Below, one piece after another: positions 16,278-24,944 of a stretch of DNA of 64,000 nt. The DNA is from Poriferisodalis sp963663635 (GTDB lineage Bacteria > Actinomycetota > Acidimicrobiia > Acidimicrobiales > Poriferisodalaceae), in assembly GCA_963663635.2 (NCBI GenBank), contig CAXXMY010000017.1, forward strand, positions 1 to 64,000, given 5' to 3'. The notes under the pieces are model-generated. The model made no database searches. It saw only the letters and a list, made by a program, of their open reading frames with translations, and was not told where the DNA came from. Made by a program: the position numbers and the translations under genes. Each line of letters starts with the position of its first letter. Within the stretch, counting starts at the first letter, position 1.

Positions 16278-17627
16278 ATGTTCACAGCGCAGGCCCGGTT
16301 TGGTCTCCGGCTCAGGATTCACGGTCTCGTGGGGTTGTTGGCCGCGGCGGCCGTGCTGCCGGTGGTCGCGTTGCCTTCGGCCGCCCAGAGCGCCGATGGG
16401 GTCAGCTTGCAGCGGCTGTGGGGTCAGGATCGTTTCGAGACGTCGGTGGCGGTGGCGCGCCGGTTCGTTGCGGAGTCCGGAGGGGTCATCGACTCGGCGG
16501 TGTTGGTGTCGGGGGCGTCGTGGCATGACGCGGTCGTCGCGTCGGGGCTTGCCGGATCTTTGGGCGCCCCGGTGCTGCTGACCCAAGAGGACGGGCTGCC
16601 TGGTGCGACGGCTTCGTTCCTGGCCGAGTCGGGTGTGTCCCAGATGGTGGTGGTCGGCGACGCCGATGCCGTCTCCGACCAGGTGTTTGATGCTTTGGGT
16701 GAGTTCGGTGCAGTCGAGCGGGTGTCGGGGGCTGATCCGTCGTCAGCGTCGGTTGCGGTGGCGCAGCGCATGGGCACACCGGGAGTCATGCCCGGTCATG
16801 GTCACACGGTGGTGGTCGCGAGCGTTGAGGTGTTCGCGGACGCGATGGTGGCAGGCGGCTTCTCTGCTCGCGGGGAACACCCGGTGCTGCTCACGGCGGG
16901 CGATGCTCTCGATGCGAGTGTCAGGTCTTATGTGGCGGACAGCGGCGCTGAGCATGCGGTCGTCATGGGCGGAACCGCTGCGGTATCCCATGCGGTCCAA
17001 GATGACCTCGAAGCCCTTGGTGTGTCGGTGACCCGCCTCGGCGGCAAGACCCGTTTGCACACGGCCGTGGCGGTCGCGGAGTTCCTGCAGCGCAAGTACT
17101 CCAATGTCACCGGAGAGCGCTGCTTCGACCGGTTGACCGTTGGTTTGGCGACGGCTTGGGTGCCGTTCGATGCGTTCAGCGCCGGCCCATTGCTGGGCGA
17201 ACTTTGCGCGCCGTTGCTGCTCACCGATCCCGCGGCGATGGACCCTGAGGTCGCGAACTGGATCAACGCCCGCACGAGCGACCTGATCGTGTTCGGCGGA
17301 CGTGCAGCGGTTTCAGCGAACGCTCTGGCTGCTGTGAGTGGCGGCGCAGCGGTGGAAGGGTTCATGGTCGAGACCGCGATTCGACGCAGAACCGCAGTGG
17401 CCGATCTCGCTGCGAAGATCGACGCCGGCATCTATGGGGTGGGAGCGGACGATGTGCTGCGCGGCCCCGATGGCTTCGAGATCGATCTCGACGAATGCCC
17501 GCCGCGCTGGTCCGACAGCGGAGGTGTGACGGCGGACGAGATCCGTATCGGTCACACCACAGCATTGACTGGGGACCTGTCGGACAACCGGCGCGTCTCT
17601 GAAGGGCTCGAAAGCTACTTGGAGTAG
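16278..17627 (+). CDS. CWB2-repeat protein, N-terminal part of a CWB2-substrate-binding-protein fusion
   Basis: 449 codons from ATG 16278 (GAGAGG eight bases upstream) to TAG 17625. The signal peptide is about residues 1-38 (VGLLAAAAVLPVVALPSAAQ). CWB2 repeats follow to about 365 (LWGQDRFETSVAVARR, VVVGDADAVSDQV, VVMGGTAAVSHAV, LIVFGGRAAVSANAL). The final stretch, IRIGHTTALTGDLSDNRR, is the first strand of a LIV-type periplasmic binding protein whose remainder continues in the same frame immediately after the stop (VNENDPIVVDG). So this is one protein interrupted by a single amber codon, or two products if translation restarts at GTG 17628. Confidence 0.8.
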   Translation: MFTAQARFGLRLRIHGLVGLLAAAAVLPVVALPSAAQSADGVSLQRLWGQDRFETSVAVARRFVAESGGVIDSAVLVSGASWHDAVVASGLAGSLGAPVLLTQEDGLPGATASFLAESGVSQMVVVGDADAVSDQVFDALGEFGAVERVSGADPSSASVAVAQRMGTPGVMPGHGHTVVVASVEVFADAMVAGGFSARGEHPVLLTAGDALDASVRSYVADSGAEHAVVMGGTAAVSHAVQDDLEALGVSVTRLGGKTRLHTAVAVAEFLQRKYSNVTGERCFDRLTVGLATAWVPFDAFSAGPLLGELCAPLLLTDPAAMDPEVANWINARTSDLIVFGGRAAVSANALAAVSGGAAVEGFMVETAIRRRTAVADLAAKIDAGIYGVGADDVLRGPDGFEIDLDECPPRWSDSGGVTADEIRIGHTTALTGDLSDNRRVSEGLESYLE

Positions 17628-19130
17628 GTGAACGAAAACGACCCGATCGTTGTCGACGGAGCGCCAAGAGAACTTGTGCTGCTGACGAGGGACGACCGCA
17701 CTAGCGACACAGCCCAGACGGTCGCGGCCGTGGAGCAGTTTCTGGGGCCGGACAATGCGTTCTCGATCCTCACGCTGGGCACGGTGAACTCCTGGGTGTC
17801 CTATGACCGCATCAACGCCGCGTGCGTCCCGCAGCCGTTCGTCATGTCACAGCACCCTGCGGGAGGCGACCCGGTGCAGCACCCTTGGACCACCGGCATG
17901 GAACTGTCTTATTCGACCGAGGCCCGGTTGTGGGGCGAATGGATTCGGCACAATCTCGCCGAACACCTGCCCGTCCGAGTTGCCGGACTGGTCGCTGATC
18001 ACTACTTCGGTCGGACCTGGGAGCATGCATTCGGCGAATGGGCCGCCGAGAACACCGACGTCGTATCGGAGTTCAACTCATTTCGCCACGAAGCGGACGG
18101 CAGGAACCTCCAGGGCCGAGTCGTCGCCGCCGCGAGGTCCGAACCGGACGTGCTCATCGCGATGACCGCAACGGACGGCTGCGCGCAGACCATCACCGAA
18201 GTCGAAGCCGCCGGCTTGCGCGACACCCTCGCCGCGGCGTTCGTGACCACAGGATGCGAAGTCGCCGACCGCGACATGGCACCCGCGGGGACGGCCGCTG
18301 AGGGATGGTGGATCGCGAACGGCGGCGCCAAGAGGATCGACGACCCCCAATACGCCGACGAGCCTCTCATGTCGCTCCTTCGCGCCCGCATGCCCGCAGG
18401 CACCTCCGCGTTGTCGCGCGATCTGTTCGGCACCGGCTTCCGTCATGGATTCGCGTATGTCGAGGCTCTTCGCGTCGCAGCAGCGTTACCGGGCGGCTTG
18501 ACGCGAACCAACTTCATTCTCGCGGCGCGCACCCTAGATATCCGACATCCGCTGTATCTCGACGGCATATCGGTCCGCATGAACGGAAACTCCGACGCAT
18601 ACCTCATCGAAGGCAGCCAGTTCAGCCAATACGACGCCGGCAAACGCGACTGGGTCCAGGTCGGCGGCGTGATTGACATCAACGGCGAGACGCCCAACTG
18701 CGAATGGAACTACCGCGCTTGGCTCAGCGGACGCCGTCCCCGCGGATGGGAAGCCGGCATCTCCAATCTGACCCCAGGAAAGTTCGCCACCGTGTCGGGG
18801 ACGATGGGCGAGCCTCGGGCGTATGCGGCGGCGTTCCGAGCGACCAGCACAGGAGCGGAATCAGGCACATGGTGCGAAGGCCTGCCGGTCAACATCCGCA
18901 CCGGCTACTGGGCGCTCGCCAGCGGAACTTGGTGCCTCTTCTACGACTACAGCACCGCTTCGTGGCAACAAAGCGATGCGGGCGGGCAAGGGTTTGTTCA
19001 GGTCAACGATGAGCCGGTGCGCTTGCGCGTCGGCCAAGAAATCCGCCTCGATGACGGTGACGCTGTCGTCGTTGCCACCTACAGCGGCGAAAGGGTCTAC
19101 AAGTGCCGTCTCAGATGGACCCGCGACTGA
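17628..19130 (+). CDS. LIV-type substrate-binding domain (remainder of the CWB2 fusion)
   Basis: 500 codons in frame with the preceding gene, opening at GTG 17628 directly after TAG. The fold family (Peripla_BP_6, amino-acid ABC-type receptors) is suggested by LVLLTRDDRTSDTAQTVAAV, AGLVADHYFGRTWEHAF, FRHGFAYVEALRVAAAL and TRTNFILAARTLDIRHPLYL. It has no signal peptide of its own, so if translated separately it would stay in the cytoplasm. No permease or ATPase genes are nearby, which argues for a ligand-binding surface or sensor role over transport. The last about 110 residues are cysteine-containing and may be an extra beta domain. The stop overlaps the next start (TGATG). Confidence 0.72.
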   Translation: MNENDPIVVDGAPRELVLLTRDDRTSDTAQTVAAVEQFLGPDNAFSILTLGTVNSWVSYDRINAACVPQPFVMSQHPAGGDPVQHPWTTGMELSYSTEARLWGEWIRHNLAEHLPVRVAGLVADHYFGRTWEHAFGEWAAENTDVVSEFNSFRHEADGRNLQGRVVAAARSEPDVLIAMTATDGCAQTITEVEAAGLRDTLAAAFVTTGCEVADRDMAPAGTAAEGWWIANGGAKRIDDPQYADEPLMSLLRARMPAGTSALSRDLFGTGFRHGFAYVEALRVAAALPGGLTRTNFILAARTLDIRHPLYLDGISVRMNGNSDAYLIEGSQFSQYDAGKRDWVQVGGVIDINGETPNCEWNYRAWLSGRRPRGWEAGISNLTPGKFATVSGTMGEPRAYAAAFRATSTGAESGTWCEGLPVNIRTGYWALASGTWCLFYDYSTASWQQSDAGGQGFVQVNDEPVRLRVGQEIRLDDGDAVVVATYSGERVYKCRLRWTRD

Positions 19131-21847
19131 TGGCTGCTGCGCCCCGTCGTATCGGCAGGGAATTAGGTTTCGTGGACTTGGAGGCGGTGGTGAGCGGATT
19201 TCGATTTCGGTTCTTGAGGTTGATGGTTGGAGTTGCTGTCGTTGTGTCGGTGTTGGCTGGGCCGGGGTCGGTCGTGCCGGTGGCGGCGCAGGACGAGGGC
19301 CTCACCGTGGTGGTCGCGAATGGCTGGTCGCTGTCGGATGTGGGCACTGCGGCGTCGCTGGTCGCGGCCGGCGAGGGGGACGTGGTGCTGTTCGCCTCGA
19401 CGGATTCGCTGGGGGCGGCTGCGAGTCTGATCCGCGAGCAGCAGCCGGTGGGCGTTGTGCTGGTCGGGGGAACTGCTGCTCTTTCGTCCGTGGTCGCCGC
19501 TGAGGTGACCCAGCTGGCGCCCGGAGCGGCGGTTGAGCGGTTCGCTGGCACGGACCGCATCGACACCGCAGCTCAGGCGGCTCAGCGATCGCTGGCGCAG
19601 CTCAGCGGCTCGACGGTGGTGGTTGCGAATGGCTGGTCGCTGTCTGATGTGGGCACTGCTGCGTCGGTGGTTGCTTCTGGGGGTGGCGATGCGGTGCTGT
19701 ATGCCGGCAAGGACGAGTTGGGCGATGCCACCGCAACGGTGATCACCGATCGCCGGCCCGCTCGCATCCTGCTGGTGGGCGGAACTGCTGTGCTCGCTCC
19801 CAGCGTCGAAGCCGAGATCGCCGCCGCTGCGCCTTCGGCGACAGTCGAACGGTTGGGCGGTGCCACGCGGATCGAGACCGCTGCGTTGTCGGCGGAGCAG
19901 GCCTTCGCACGGGGCGCCACGGCTGCGGTGATCGCCAATGGCTGGTCGCTGCCCGATGTGGGCATCGCCGCGTCCTATGCGGCAGCCAGCGGTGACAGCG
20001 CGGTGCTGTACGCCCAAGACGGTGCCCTGACCGATACGACCAGTGCAGTGCTGAGCGCGCATCTGCCGGGCCGGGTGGTGCTCGTGGGCGATGCCGAGTC
20101 GCTTGCCGCCTCGGTCGAAGACGAGATCACACAGCTGGCGCCCGCTGTCAACATCACGCGGGTCAGCCGCGCCGACCGGATCGCAACAGCGCTCGACGCC
20201 GCTCGACTCGCTCTGGGCCTGCCGAGACAATCACAGGAGTCGGCAGCGTCCGAGTCCGACAACGACGCCGGCGACAGCGGCGCCGTGGCGGACGGGATAC
20301 GGCGGGCTGCTGTCGGGGGCGGGCACAGCTGCGTTCTGCGCCACGACCGTCGCCTCGTGTGCTGGGGCGACGACGAACACGGCCAGTCCAGCACGTCCGA
20401 CGGCGAGTTCCTTGACGTCGTGGCTGGGCCTGTGCACACATGCGCACTGCGTCTGGATCGATCAGCGCGCTGTTGGGGCAGCAATCGCCTCGGCCAAGCA
20501 GAAGCCCCCGAAGGCAAGTTCGTGAGCCTTTCGGCTGGCATCGGACATACATGCGCGTTGGGCACCGACGGTCGTATCCGGTGCTGGGGCAACGACGGCC
20601 ACGGCCAGTCGTCTCCGCCGGACGGACAGTTCAGCGCCGTTGCTGCGGGCCGATCGAACACCTGCGCGTTACGCATCGACGCAACGGTGATGTGCTGGGG
20701 AGACGACGGCATCGTCGACGCCACGCCGAGCAGCGGCCGTTACACCGTCATCGAGGCCGGCGCGGAGCACGTCTGCGCGCTGCGCACCGATCGAGCGATC
20801 GTGTGCTGGGGCTCGAACCGCCTCGGCCAGACTGAGGCGCCCGACGGCGACTACAGCGCTCTCGCGGTCGGCTCCCAGCACTCGTGCGCGGTCGACACCG
20901 ATCAAGCCGTGATCTGCTGGGGACACGAGGACGAAGGCCGGACCATCGCCCCGCAGGGCCGATTCGTCTCCGTCGTCGCTGGGCTCGACCACACATGCGC
21001 TGTCACGAGCGAAGGGACCCTGCGCTGCTGGGGCAACGACCGATTCGGCCAGCTGACGGCGCCCCAGACGCTGTACAGCTCCGTGACCGTCGGACGAGAG
21101 CACGCATGCGGCATCTGCACCACTGGCGCTGCGCACTGCTGGGGCGACGACCGGTGGGGACAGGCAACACCCCCTGAAGGCACTTTCGTGGTTCTCACCG
21201 CTGGTGCTCGGCACGCGTGCGGGCTGCGACCCGACGCGACTCTCGCGTGCTGGGGCGGCAACGACTGGGGACAATCAGATGCCCCCGAAGGAGAATTCGT
21301 CAGCATCGACGCAGGCGACTGGCACACATGCGGCATAAGAGCCGACAGCACCGCAGTGTGCTGGGGACAACAGATCTTCGGACGCGCAGATGCACCACAA
21401 GGCGAGTACAAGACGGTCGCGTCGGGTGCCTACAGCAACTGCGCGGTCAGCGTCGACGACACGTTGGTCTGCTGGGGCTACAACAACTTCGGACAGTCAA
21501 CGCCGCCGCCGGGCACCTTCCGAACCGTCGGCTCGGGAGTCGTGCACGCATGCGCGCTCAGCACCAACGGCACCGTGGCCTGCTGGGGCCACGGCAGAAA
21601 CAACCGCCTGGATGCGCCCAGCGGAACCTATGACACCCTCACCGTGGGCGACAACCACGCATGCGTTATGGACAACGACGACCTTCGGCCGGTGTGCTGG
21701 GGCCTCAACGCCGACTCCCAAACCGAACCGCCCGACGCCACGTTCTCCAGGATCGACGCCGGCGCATCGCAGACATGCGGCGTCCGCTCCGACGGACACA
21801 TCGTCTGCTGGGGACGCGACAACATCCTCAACGGAATGCCCGACTAG
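19130..21847 (+). CDS. CWB2-repeat protein with 14 RCC1-type repeats
   Basis: About 905 residues from ATG 19130, which overlaps the upstream TGA (TGATG); GTG 19103 is possible. A hydrophobic signal segment (LMVGVAVVVSVLAGPGSVVP) comes first. CWB2 repeats follow (three NGWSL-DVG units, each closing with a VLVGGTA- or VLVGDAE-type strand) to about residue 360, then a linker rich in S, A and D, then 14 RCC1-like repeats of about 36 residues to the C-terminus, each with a CALR-like strand and a CWG turn. Fourteen repeats would make two seven-bladed propellers. Each repeat holds two cysteines, unusual for RCC1 and compatible with disulfide-pinned blades outside the cell. Binding partner unknown. 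Confidence 0.85.
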   Translation: MAAAPRRIGRELGFVDLEAVVSGFRFRFLRLMVGVAVVVSVLAGPGSVVPVAAQDEGLTVVVANGWSLSDVGTAASLVAAGEGDVVLFASTDSLGAAASLIREQQPVGVVLVGGTAALSSVVAAEVTQLAPGAAVERFAGTDRIDTAAQAAQRSLAQLSGSTVVVANGWSLSDVGTAASVVASGGGDAVLYAGKDELGDATATVITDRRPARILLVGGTAVLAPSVEAEIAAAAPSATVERLGGATRIETAALSAEQAFARGATAAVIANGWSLPDVGIAASYAAASGDSAVLYAQDGALTDTTSAVLSAHLPGRVVLVGDAESLAASVEDEITQLAPAVNITRVSRADRIATALDAARLALGLPRQSQESAASESDNDAGDSGAVADGIRRAAVGGGHSCVLRHDRRLVCWGDDEHGQSSTSDGEFLDVVAGPVHTCALRLDRSARCWGSNRLGQAEAPEGKFVSLSAGIGHTCALGTDGRIRCWGNDGHGQSSPPDGQFSAVAAGRSNTCALRIDATVMCWGDDGIVDATPSSGRYTVIEAGAEHVCALRTDRAIVCWGSNRLGQTEAPDGDYSALAVGSQHSCAVDTDQAVICWGHEDEGRTIAPQGRFVSVVAGLDHTCAVTSEGTLRCWGNDRFGQLTAPQTLYSSVTVGREHACGICTTGAAHCWGDDRWGQATPPEGTFVVLTAGARHACGLRPDATLACWGGNDWGQSDAPEGEFVSIDAGDWHTCGIRADSTAVCWGQQIFGRADAPQGEYKTVASGAYSNCAVSVDDTLVCWGYNNFGQSTPPPGTFRTVGSGVVHACALSTNGTVACWGHGRNNRLDAPSGTYDTLTVGDNHACVMDNDDLRPVCWGLNADSQTEPPDATFSRIDAGASQTCGVRSDGHIVCWGRDNILNGMPD

Positions 21848-22025
21848 CCACACGGCGCATGACGAACACGACGAGCGCTGCGGCGGTGCAGTACGAGTCG
21901 CCCGCGCGCCGACGAACCCGAGCAGCCGTCGCCCAGAACATCGCAACGAAAGCGCCCCCCCAAACCGCTTGCTCTCCTCCGCGCCCGGACGCCAAGCTGC
22001 ATCGCATGCTGACACTTTGTTCAGG

Positions 22026-22850
22026 ATGGCCGTTGTGAGTGACGACACAGGGCGGACGGAGTCCGCGGGAGAGGTGAGCGTCGCGTGGCTTACCGATGTG
22101 GGTCCTCGCGACGACAACCAGGATCGAGCCGTTGCTCGGCTCCATGACGACGGCGCCTGGCTGATCGGGGTCGCTGACGGTCTCGGTGGGCATCCGCGTG
22201 GCGCTGAGGCTGCTCAGGCCGCGATCAGTGGTTTGCCGCCGCGCATCGCCGGCTCAGGGGAGCTGTACGACGCGTTCCGCGCTGCACATCACCGAGTGTT
22301 CGAGTTGGCGCCTGAACAGGCGAGGCACCGATTCGGCCTGATCGATCAGTGTCCTGCGACGACGCTGTGCGTGGCTGCGTGGACCCCAGCGGGCGGACTG
22401 CTGATCGGGCACGCCGGGGACACGCTGCCAGTTCTGTTATGGCGCGACGATCAGTCCTGGCGTGGGCGATCGCTCAGCTCTCCGCATCGCAGCGGCGGCG
22501 ACTGGGGATACCTCGCCAAGTACCTCGGAGCGCCACTGAGCTGGCCATCGCGGCATGAACGTCTCGGCGAACCCATGGACCTGCTCACCGAGGACGAGAT
22601 CGACCCGCCTGATGCGTCGTACGCGGTAGTGATCCTCAGCGACGGAGCGTGGGAAGCAGTCGTCGACACTGCGTACAGCCGCGACGCGAGGCCGAGCAAC
22701 ACGATCGGAGAAAAACTCGCCTCCGCGCTCAACCCCGACGACCGGGAAGCCCACGGCATCGCCACACGGATCATGGCGGCAGCCCGCACAGCAGGACTCG
22801 ATGACAACACCAGCGTGGCGGTCGCTGCGGTCACCCCAGCAGTCAGATGA
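22026..22850 (+). CDS. PP2C-family serine/threonine protein phosphatase
   Basis: About 274 residues from ATG 22026 (GTG 22035 possible); the longer open frame upstream is antisense-like noise. The metal-binding motifs of PP2C are present: DVGPRDDNQDRAV near the N-terminus, GVADGLGGHPRGAEAA (about 48-63), IGHAGDTLPVLLW and, at the end, GLDDNTSVAVAAV. It dephosphorylates Ser/Thr proteins with two Mn/Mg ions. It follows the CWB2 cluster but is not tightly coupled to it (179-bp gap). A PknB-like kinase lies at 43394-44284; a functional link is not shown. Confidence 0.85.
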   Translation: MAVVSDDTGRTESAGEVSVAWLTDVGPRDDNQDRAVARLHDDGAWLIGVADGLGGHPRGAEAAQAAISGLPPRIAGSGELYDAFRAAHHRVFELAPEQARHRFGLIDQCPATTLCVAAWTPAGGLLIGHAGDTLPVLLWRDDQSWRGRSLSSPHRSGGDWGYLAKYLGAPLSWPSRHERLGEPMDLLTEDEIDPPDASYAVVILSDGAWEAVVDTAYSRDARPSNTIGEKLASALNPDDREAHGIATRIMAAARTAGLDDNTSVAVAAVTPAVR

Positions 22851-23039
22851 CACCGCCTGACGCTGGGAGGCTGAGTCTGGCTTGCCGCCGCGAGGTCTGA
22901 CAGCGGGGTTGATGACCGACGCGGCATCGCCTGAATTCATTGTTTCTTGCCGATCTGTTGCGCGATCGGGGCAGGCGCCGACTACCGTTGCGCTCGTCTT
23001 GAACGCCGCCGTCTCCGACGGGGCAAGCAACCGAATTTG

Positions 23040-23122
23040 CAGAGGGTCCCTCAGGGGTCCCTTCGGATCGGTTGCTGCGTCGGCGTTCAAGACAGACATC
23101 GACCCTCTGACCGAAGGGACCC
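23040..23122 (+). promoter_or_regulatory. interlocked inverted repeats in the leader of the DUF4190 gene
   Basis: CAGAGGGTC (23040-23048) pairs with GACCCTCTG (23101-23109), and GGGTCCCTTCGG (23055-23066) pairs with CCGAAGGGACCC (23111-23122). The order A-B-A'-B' is that of a pseudoknot, and B' contains the ribosome-binding site of GTG 23127. Confidence 0.45.
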
Positions 23123-23126
23123 ACCT

Positions 23127-23687
23127 GTGAGCGAAACTGTTGATGCCAAGCCTGCAGCGAACGTTCGAGTTTCCGATGCGACAATCAGGCGACTGAGAGC
23201 CGCCCAGCGCGAGTACGGCGAGCAGTGCCCCGCCGCGATCAGGCTCCGCGAAATTCTCCCTGCTGACAGTCGGGAGCTGCGCAGGTCGTTGCGTCGCCTC
23301 GCCGCCGAGCAGCGGCTCGATGCAGCCCGCACAGGCCGCGACGCTGGCACCGCTGAGCTGAATATCTCAGAGGACGAGCTGAGTCCGGTACAGCGAGCCG
23401 AGCTTGAACATGCCCGCAGCCGCGCGACCGCCTCGATGGTGCTGGGCATCATCGCCTTGGCGCCGTTCGGGTTCGGGCTGTTGGCGATCCTGGCGCTGTT
23501 CGGTGTGCCGATGGGCCACAAGTCCAGGAGCGTTCTCGGGCGCTACCCGCTGCTCAAGGCCCAGTACGGACTGACTCGGGCCACCGTCGGCGTCGTCCTG
23601 GGCTGGATCGCGATCGGCGCGTGGCTGCTGGTTTGGATCGCCGTCGCATTCTTCGGGGTGGCGCTCTGGGCATTCCTCACGGGCTAG
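23127..23687 (+). CDS. DUF4190-type two-helix membrane protein
   Basis: 186 residues from GTG 23127, with GAAGGGAC upstream. The N-terminal 105 residues are soluble, charged and helical (TIRRLRAAQREYGEQCPAAI and following). The C-terminal part matches the DUF4190 layout: first helix about 112-135 (MVLGIIALAPFGFGLLAILA), a GHKSRS loop, then TRATVGVVLGWIAIGAWLLV (about 150-170). Function unknown; such proteins are common in actinobacteria, often near stress or kinase systems. The leader could fold over its ribosome-binding site. Confidence 0.72.
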   Translation: MSETVDAKPAANVRVSDATIRRLRAAQREYGEQCPAAIRLREILPADSRELRRSLRRLAAEQRLDAARTGRDAGTAELNISEDELSPVQRAELEHARSRATASMVLGIIALAPFGFGLLAILALFGVPMGHKSRSVLGRYPLLKAQYGLTRATVGVVLGWIAIGAWLLVWIAVAFFGVALWAFLTG

Positions 23688-23710
23688 TCGGCGGCGTAAC
23701 TGCCGGTCGC

Positions 23711-24295
23711 CTACAGCGTGATCGGCTCGGGGTATAGCCGTTTCCAGTCCTCTTTAAATGCGGGGAACGGCTCGAAGTACCCGATTTCAATCGGATCGTC
23801 ATGGTCAATGTGGTCCCAGCAGACAAGCCGAGATCTCTGATAGTGGGTGTGCGGCTCAATGGTCCCCGCGGCCATCTGACCGCAATTTGGCTCCTTCGCA
23901 CAGCGATGCTTGGGGCACACCGGTTGCCGCTGGGTCGCGTCGGGGCTTTTGTTGCGTGTGAGGTCCCAAGTGAGTTCATCGCAGCCTGACGGATGCATGC
24001 ATCTGTCTTGGTATCCCGCGTATCTGTCGGAAGCCCACAGATGCCGTGCCGCCTTCAGGAGGTAGTGACGGGCGACAGTTCGACGGCTGCTCACATTCTG
24101 GATGGCTTCGTTGTCGTACACGTACGAATGCCTCCATGCCCGAACCAGCCTCAGCGCAGCCCATACCACCCTGCCGAGCTTTTGGATCACCTTGCCGATG
24201 AGCGTCGCCAATGCCAAGAAGGCAAGGCAGATCAGCAGCAAGCGAGGCACGCCGGGCAGGAGTACGTCAGTAGGGATGGAGTCAGTCTCAGTCAT
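23711..24295 (-). CDS. membrane-anchored cysteine/histidine-rich protein, unknown
   Basis: 194 residues from ATG 24295. One N-terminal transmembrane helix (about 17-40, LLLICLAFLALATLIGKVI) is followed by a basic stretch and a cytosolic or outside domain with paired cysteines and histidines (CMHPSGCDEL, CPKHRCAKEPNCG, LVCWDHIDHDDP) that suggests metal binding. No family recognised. Single gene, with no operon partner visible. Confidence 0.55.
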   Translation of the reverse strand: MTETDSIPTDVLLPGVPRLLLICLAFLALATLIGKVIQKLGRVVWAALRLVRAWRHSYVYDNEAIQNVSSRRTVARHYLLKAARHLWASDRYAGYQDRCMHPSGCDELTWDLTRNKSPDATQRQPVCPKHRCAKEPNCGQMAAGTIEPHTHYQRSRLVCWDHIDHDDPIEIGYFEPFPAFKEDWKRLYPEPITL

Positions 24296-24361
24296 CGAGG
24301 CTCCTTGGGCAGTTCCGTGTATTGCGGCGGCTGTGGAGGACTACCGATTTCAGTAGCGCCG

Positions 24362-24562
24362 TCAGCCCTTCGGCGGATGTGGATCGTTGCCGTAGCTGTT
24401 GCGCTCGCCGATCCTGCCGTTCTTGCGCAAGATCACATGTTCTGTTCGCTCGCGCCGGGCCGTTTCTCGGCCCGCGGCTTGAGCGTTCGCCTTCGTGGAA
24501 AAGGTCTTGCTGACTCGCTTCGAGCCTGCTCGCCGATTCGCCCAGCCGTCACCGTGGGGCAC
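24362..24562 (-). CDS. DUF2188-type small protein, possibly 5' frameshifted
   Basis: The frame from GTG 24562 gives about 66 residues matching DUF2188: HGDGWANRRAGSKRVSKTF, TKANAQAAGRETARRE, NGRIGERNSYGNDP. Just upstream, in the next frame, ATG 24592 begins MSKEPVFTV, which looks like the missing first strand; a one-base indel near 24566 would join them. The ribosome-binding site lies before that ATG (GAAAGGAGCAGAG). The family is small, of unknown function and often near stress or defence genes. Confidence 0.55.
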   Translation of the reverse strand: MPHGDGWANRRAGSKRVSKTFSTKANAQAAGRETARRERTEHVILRKNGRIGERNSYGNDPHPPKG

Positions 24563-24749
24563 GCACGGTGAATACGGGTTCCTTGCTCATCTCTGCTCCT
24601 TTCGAGGGCGGCAGCCCTGAGGACGTACACCCAGTAAATGCCACGGGTGTAACACGATGGACGACGAGCGCAAATTCTCAGTGCCCATGCTGGCAATCGG
24701 GCGGTTGCCAGGTCCCAGCGCGCGCGACGACACCCCGCCAGAGGACTAA

Positions 24750-24944
24750 GTGCTCGGACCGGTGACGGTCGTCATGACGTGGCGGCAGGGAGATACAACG
24801 TCCACGATCGATGATGCGCTGAAAGACGGACCAGCGATCGTCGGTGAGATCGCAGCCGAGATTGCTGATGAGCGGGGACTGCCACGCGACTGGCTCGCAC
24901 ACATCGGAAATGCGCTAGAGCCGCCCCCACAACACACCCCCTGA
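24750..24944 (+). pseudogene. short remnant resembling a DUF6036-type nucleotidyltransferase
   Basis: A 64-codon frame with TTSTIDDALKDGPAIVGEIA followed by ADERGLPRDWL, the pattern seen around the helical part of DUF6036 antitoxin-like nucleotidyltransferases. The catalytic core is absent, so at most this is a fragment. The match is weak and judged by eye. Confidence 0.28.

Noticed and set aside
17625..17627. TAG read as pyrrolysine or a programmed recoding site
   Set aside because: No recoding structure or pyrrolysine genes are visible; a point mutation or restart at GTG is simpler.
20290..21840. CRISPR-like periodicity
   Set aside because: The regular CTGCTGGGG-like spacing is the codon pattern of RCC1 CWG repeats inside one reading frame; no identical repeats with unique spacers exist.
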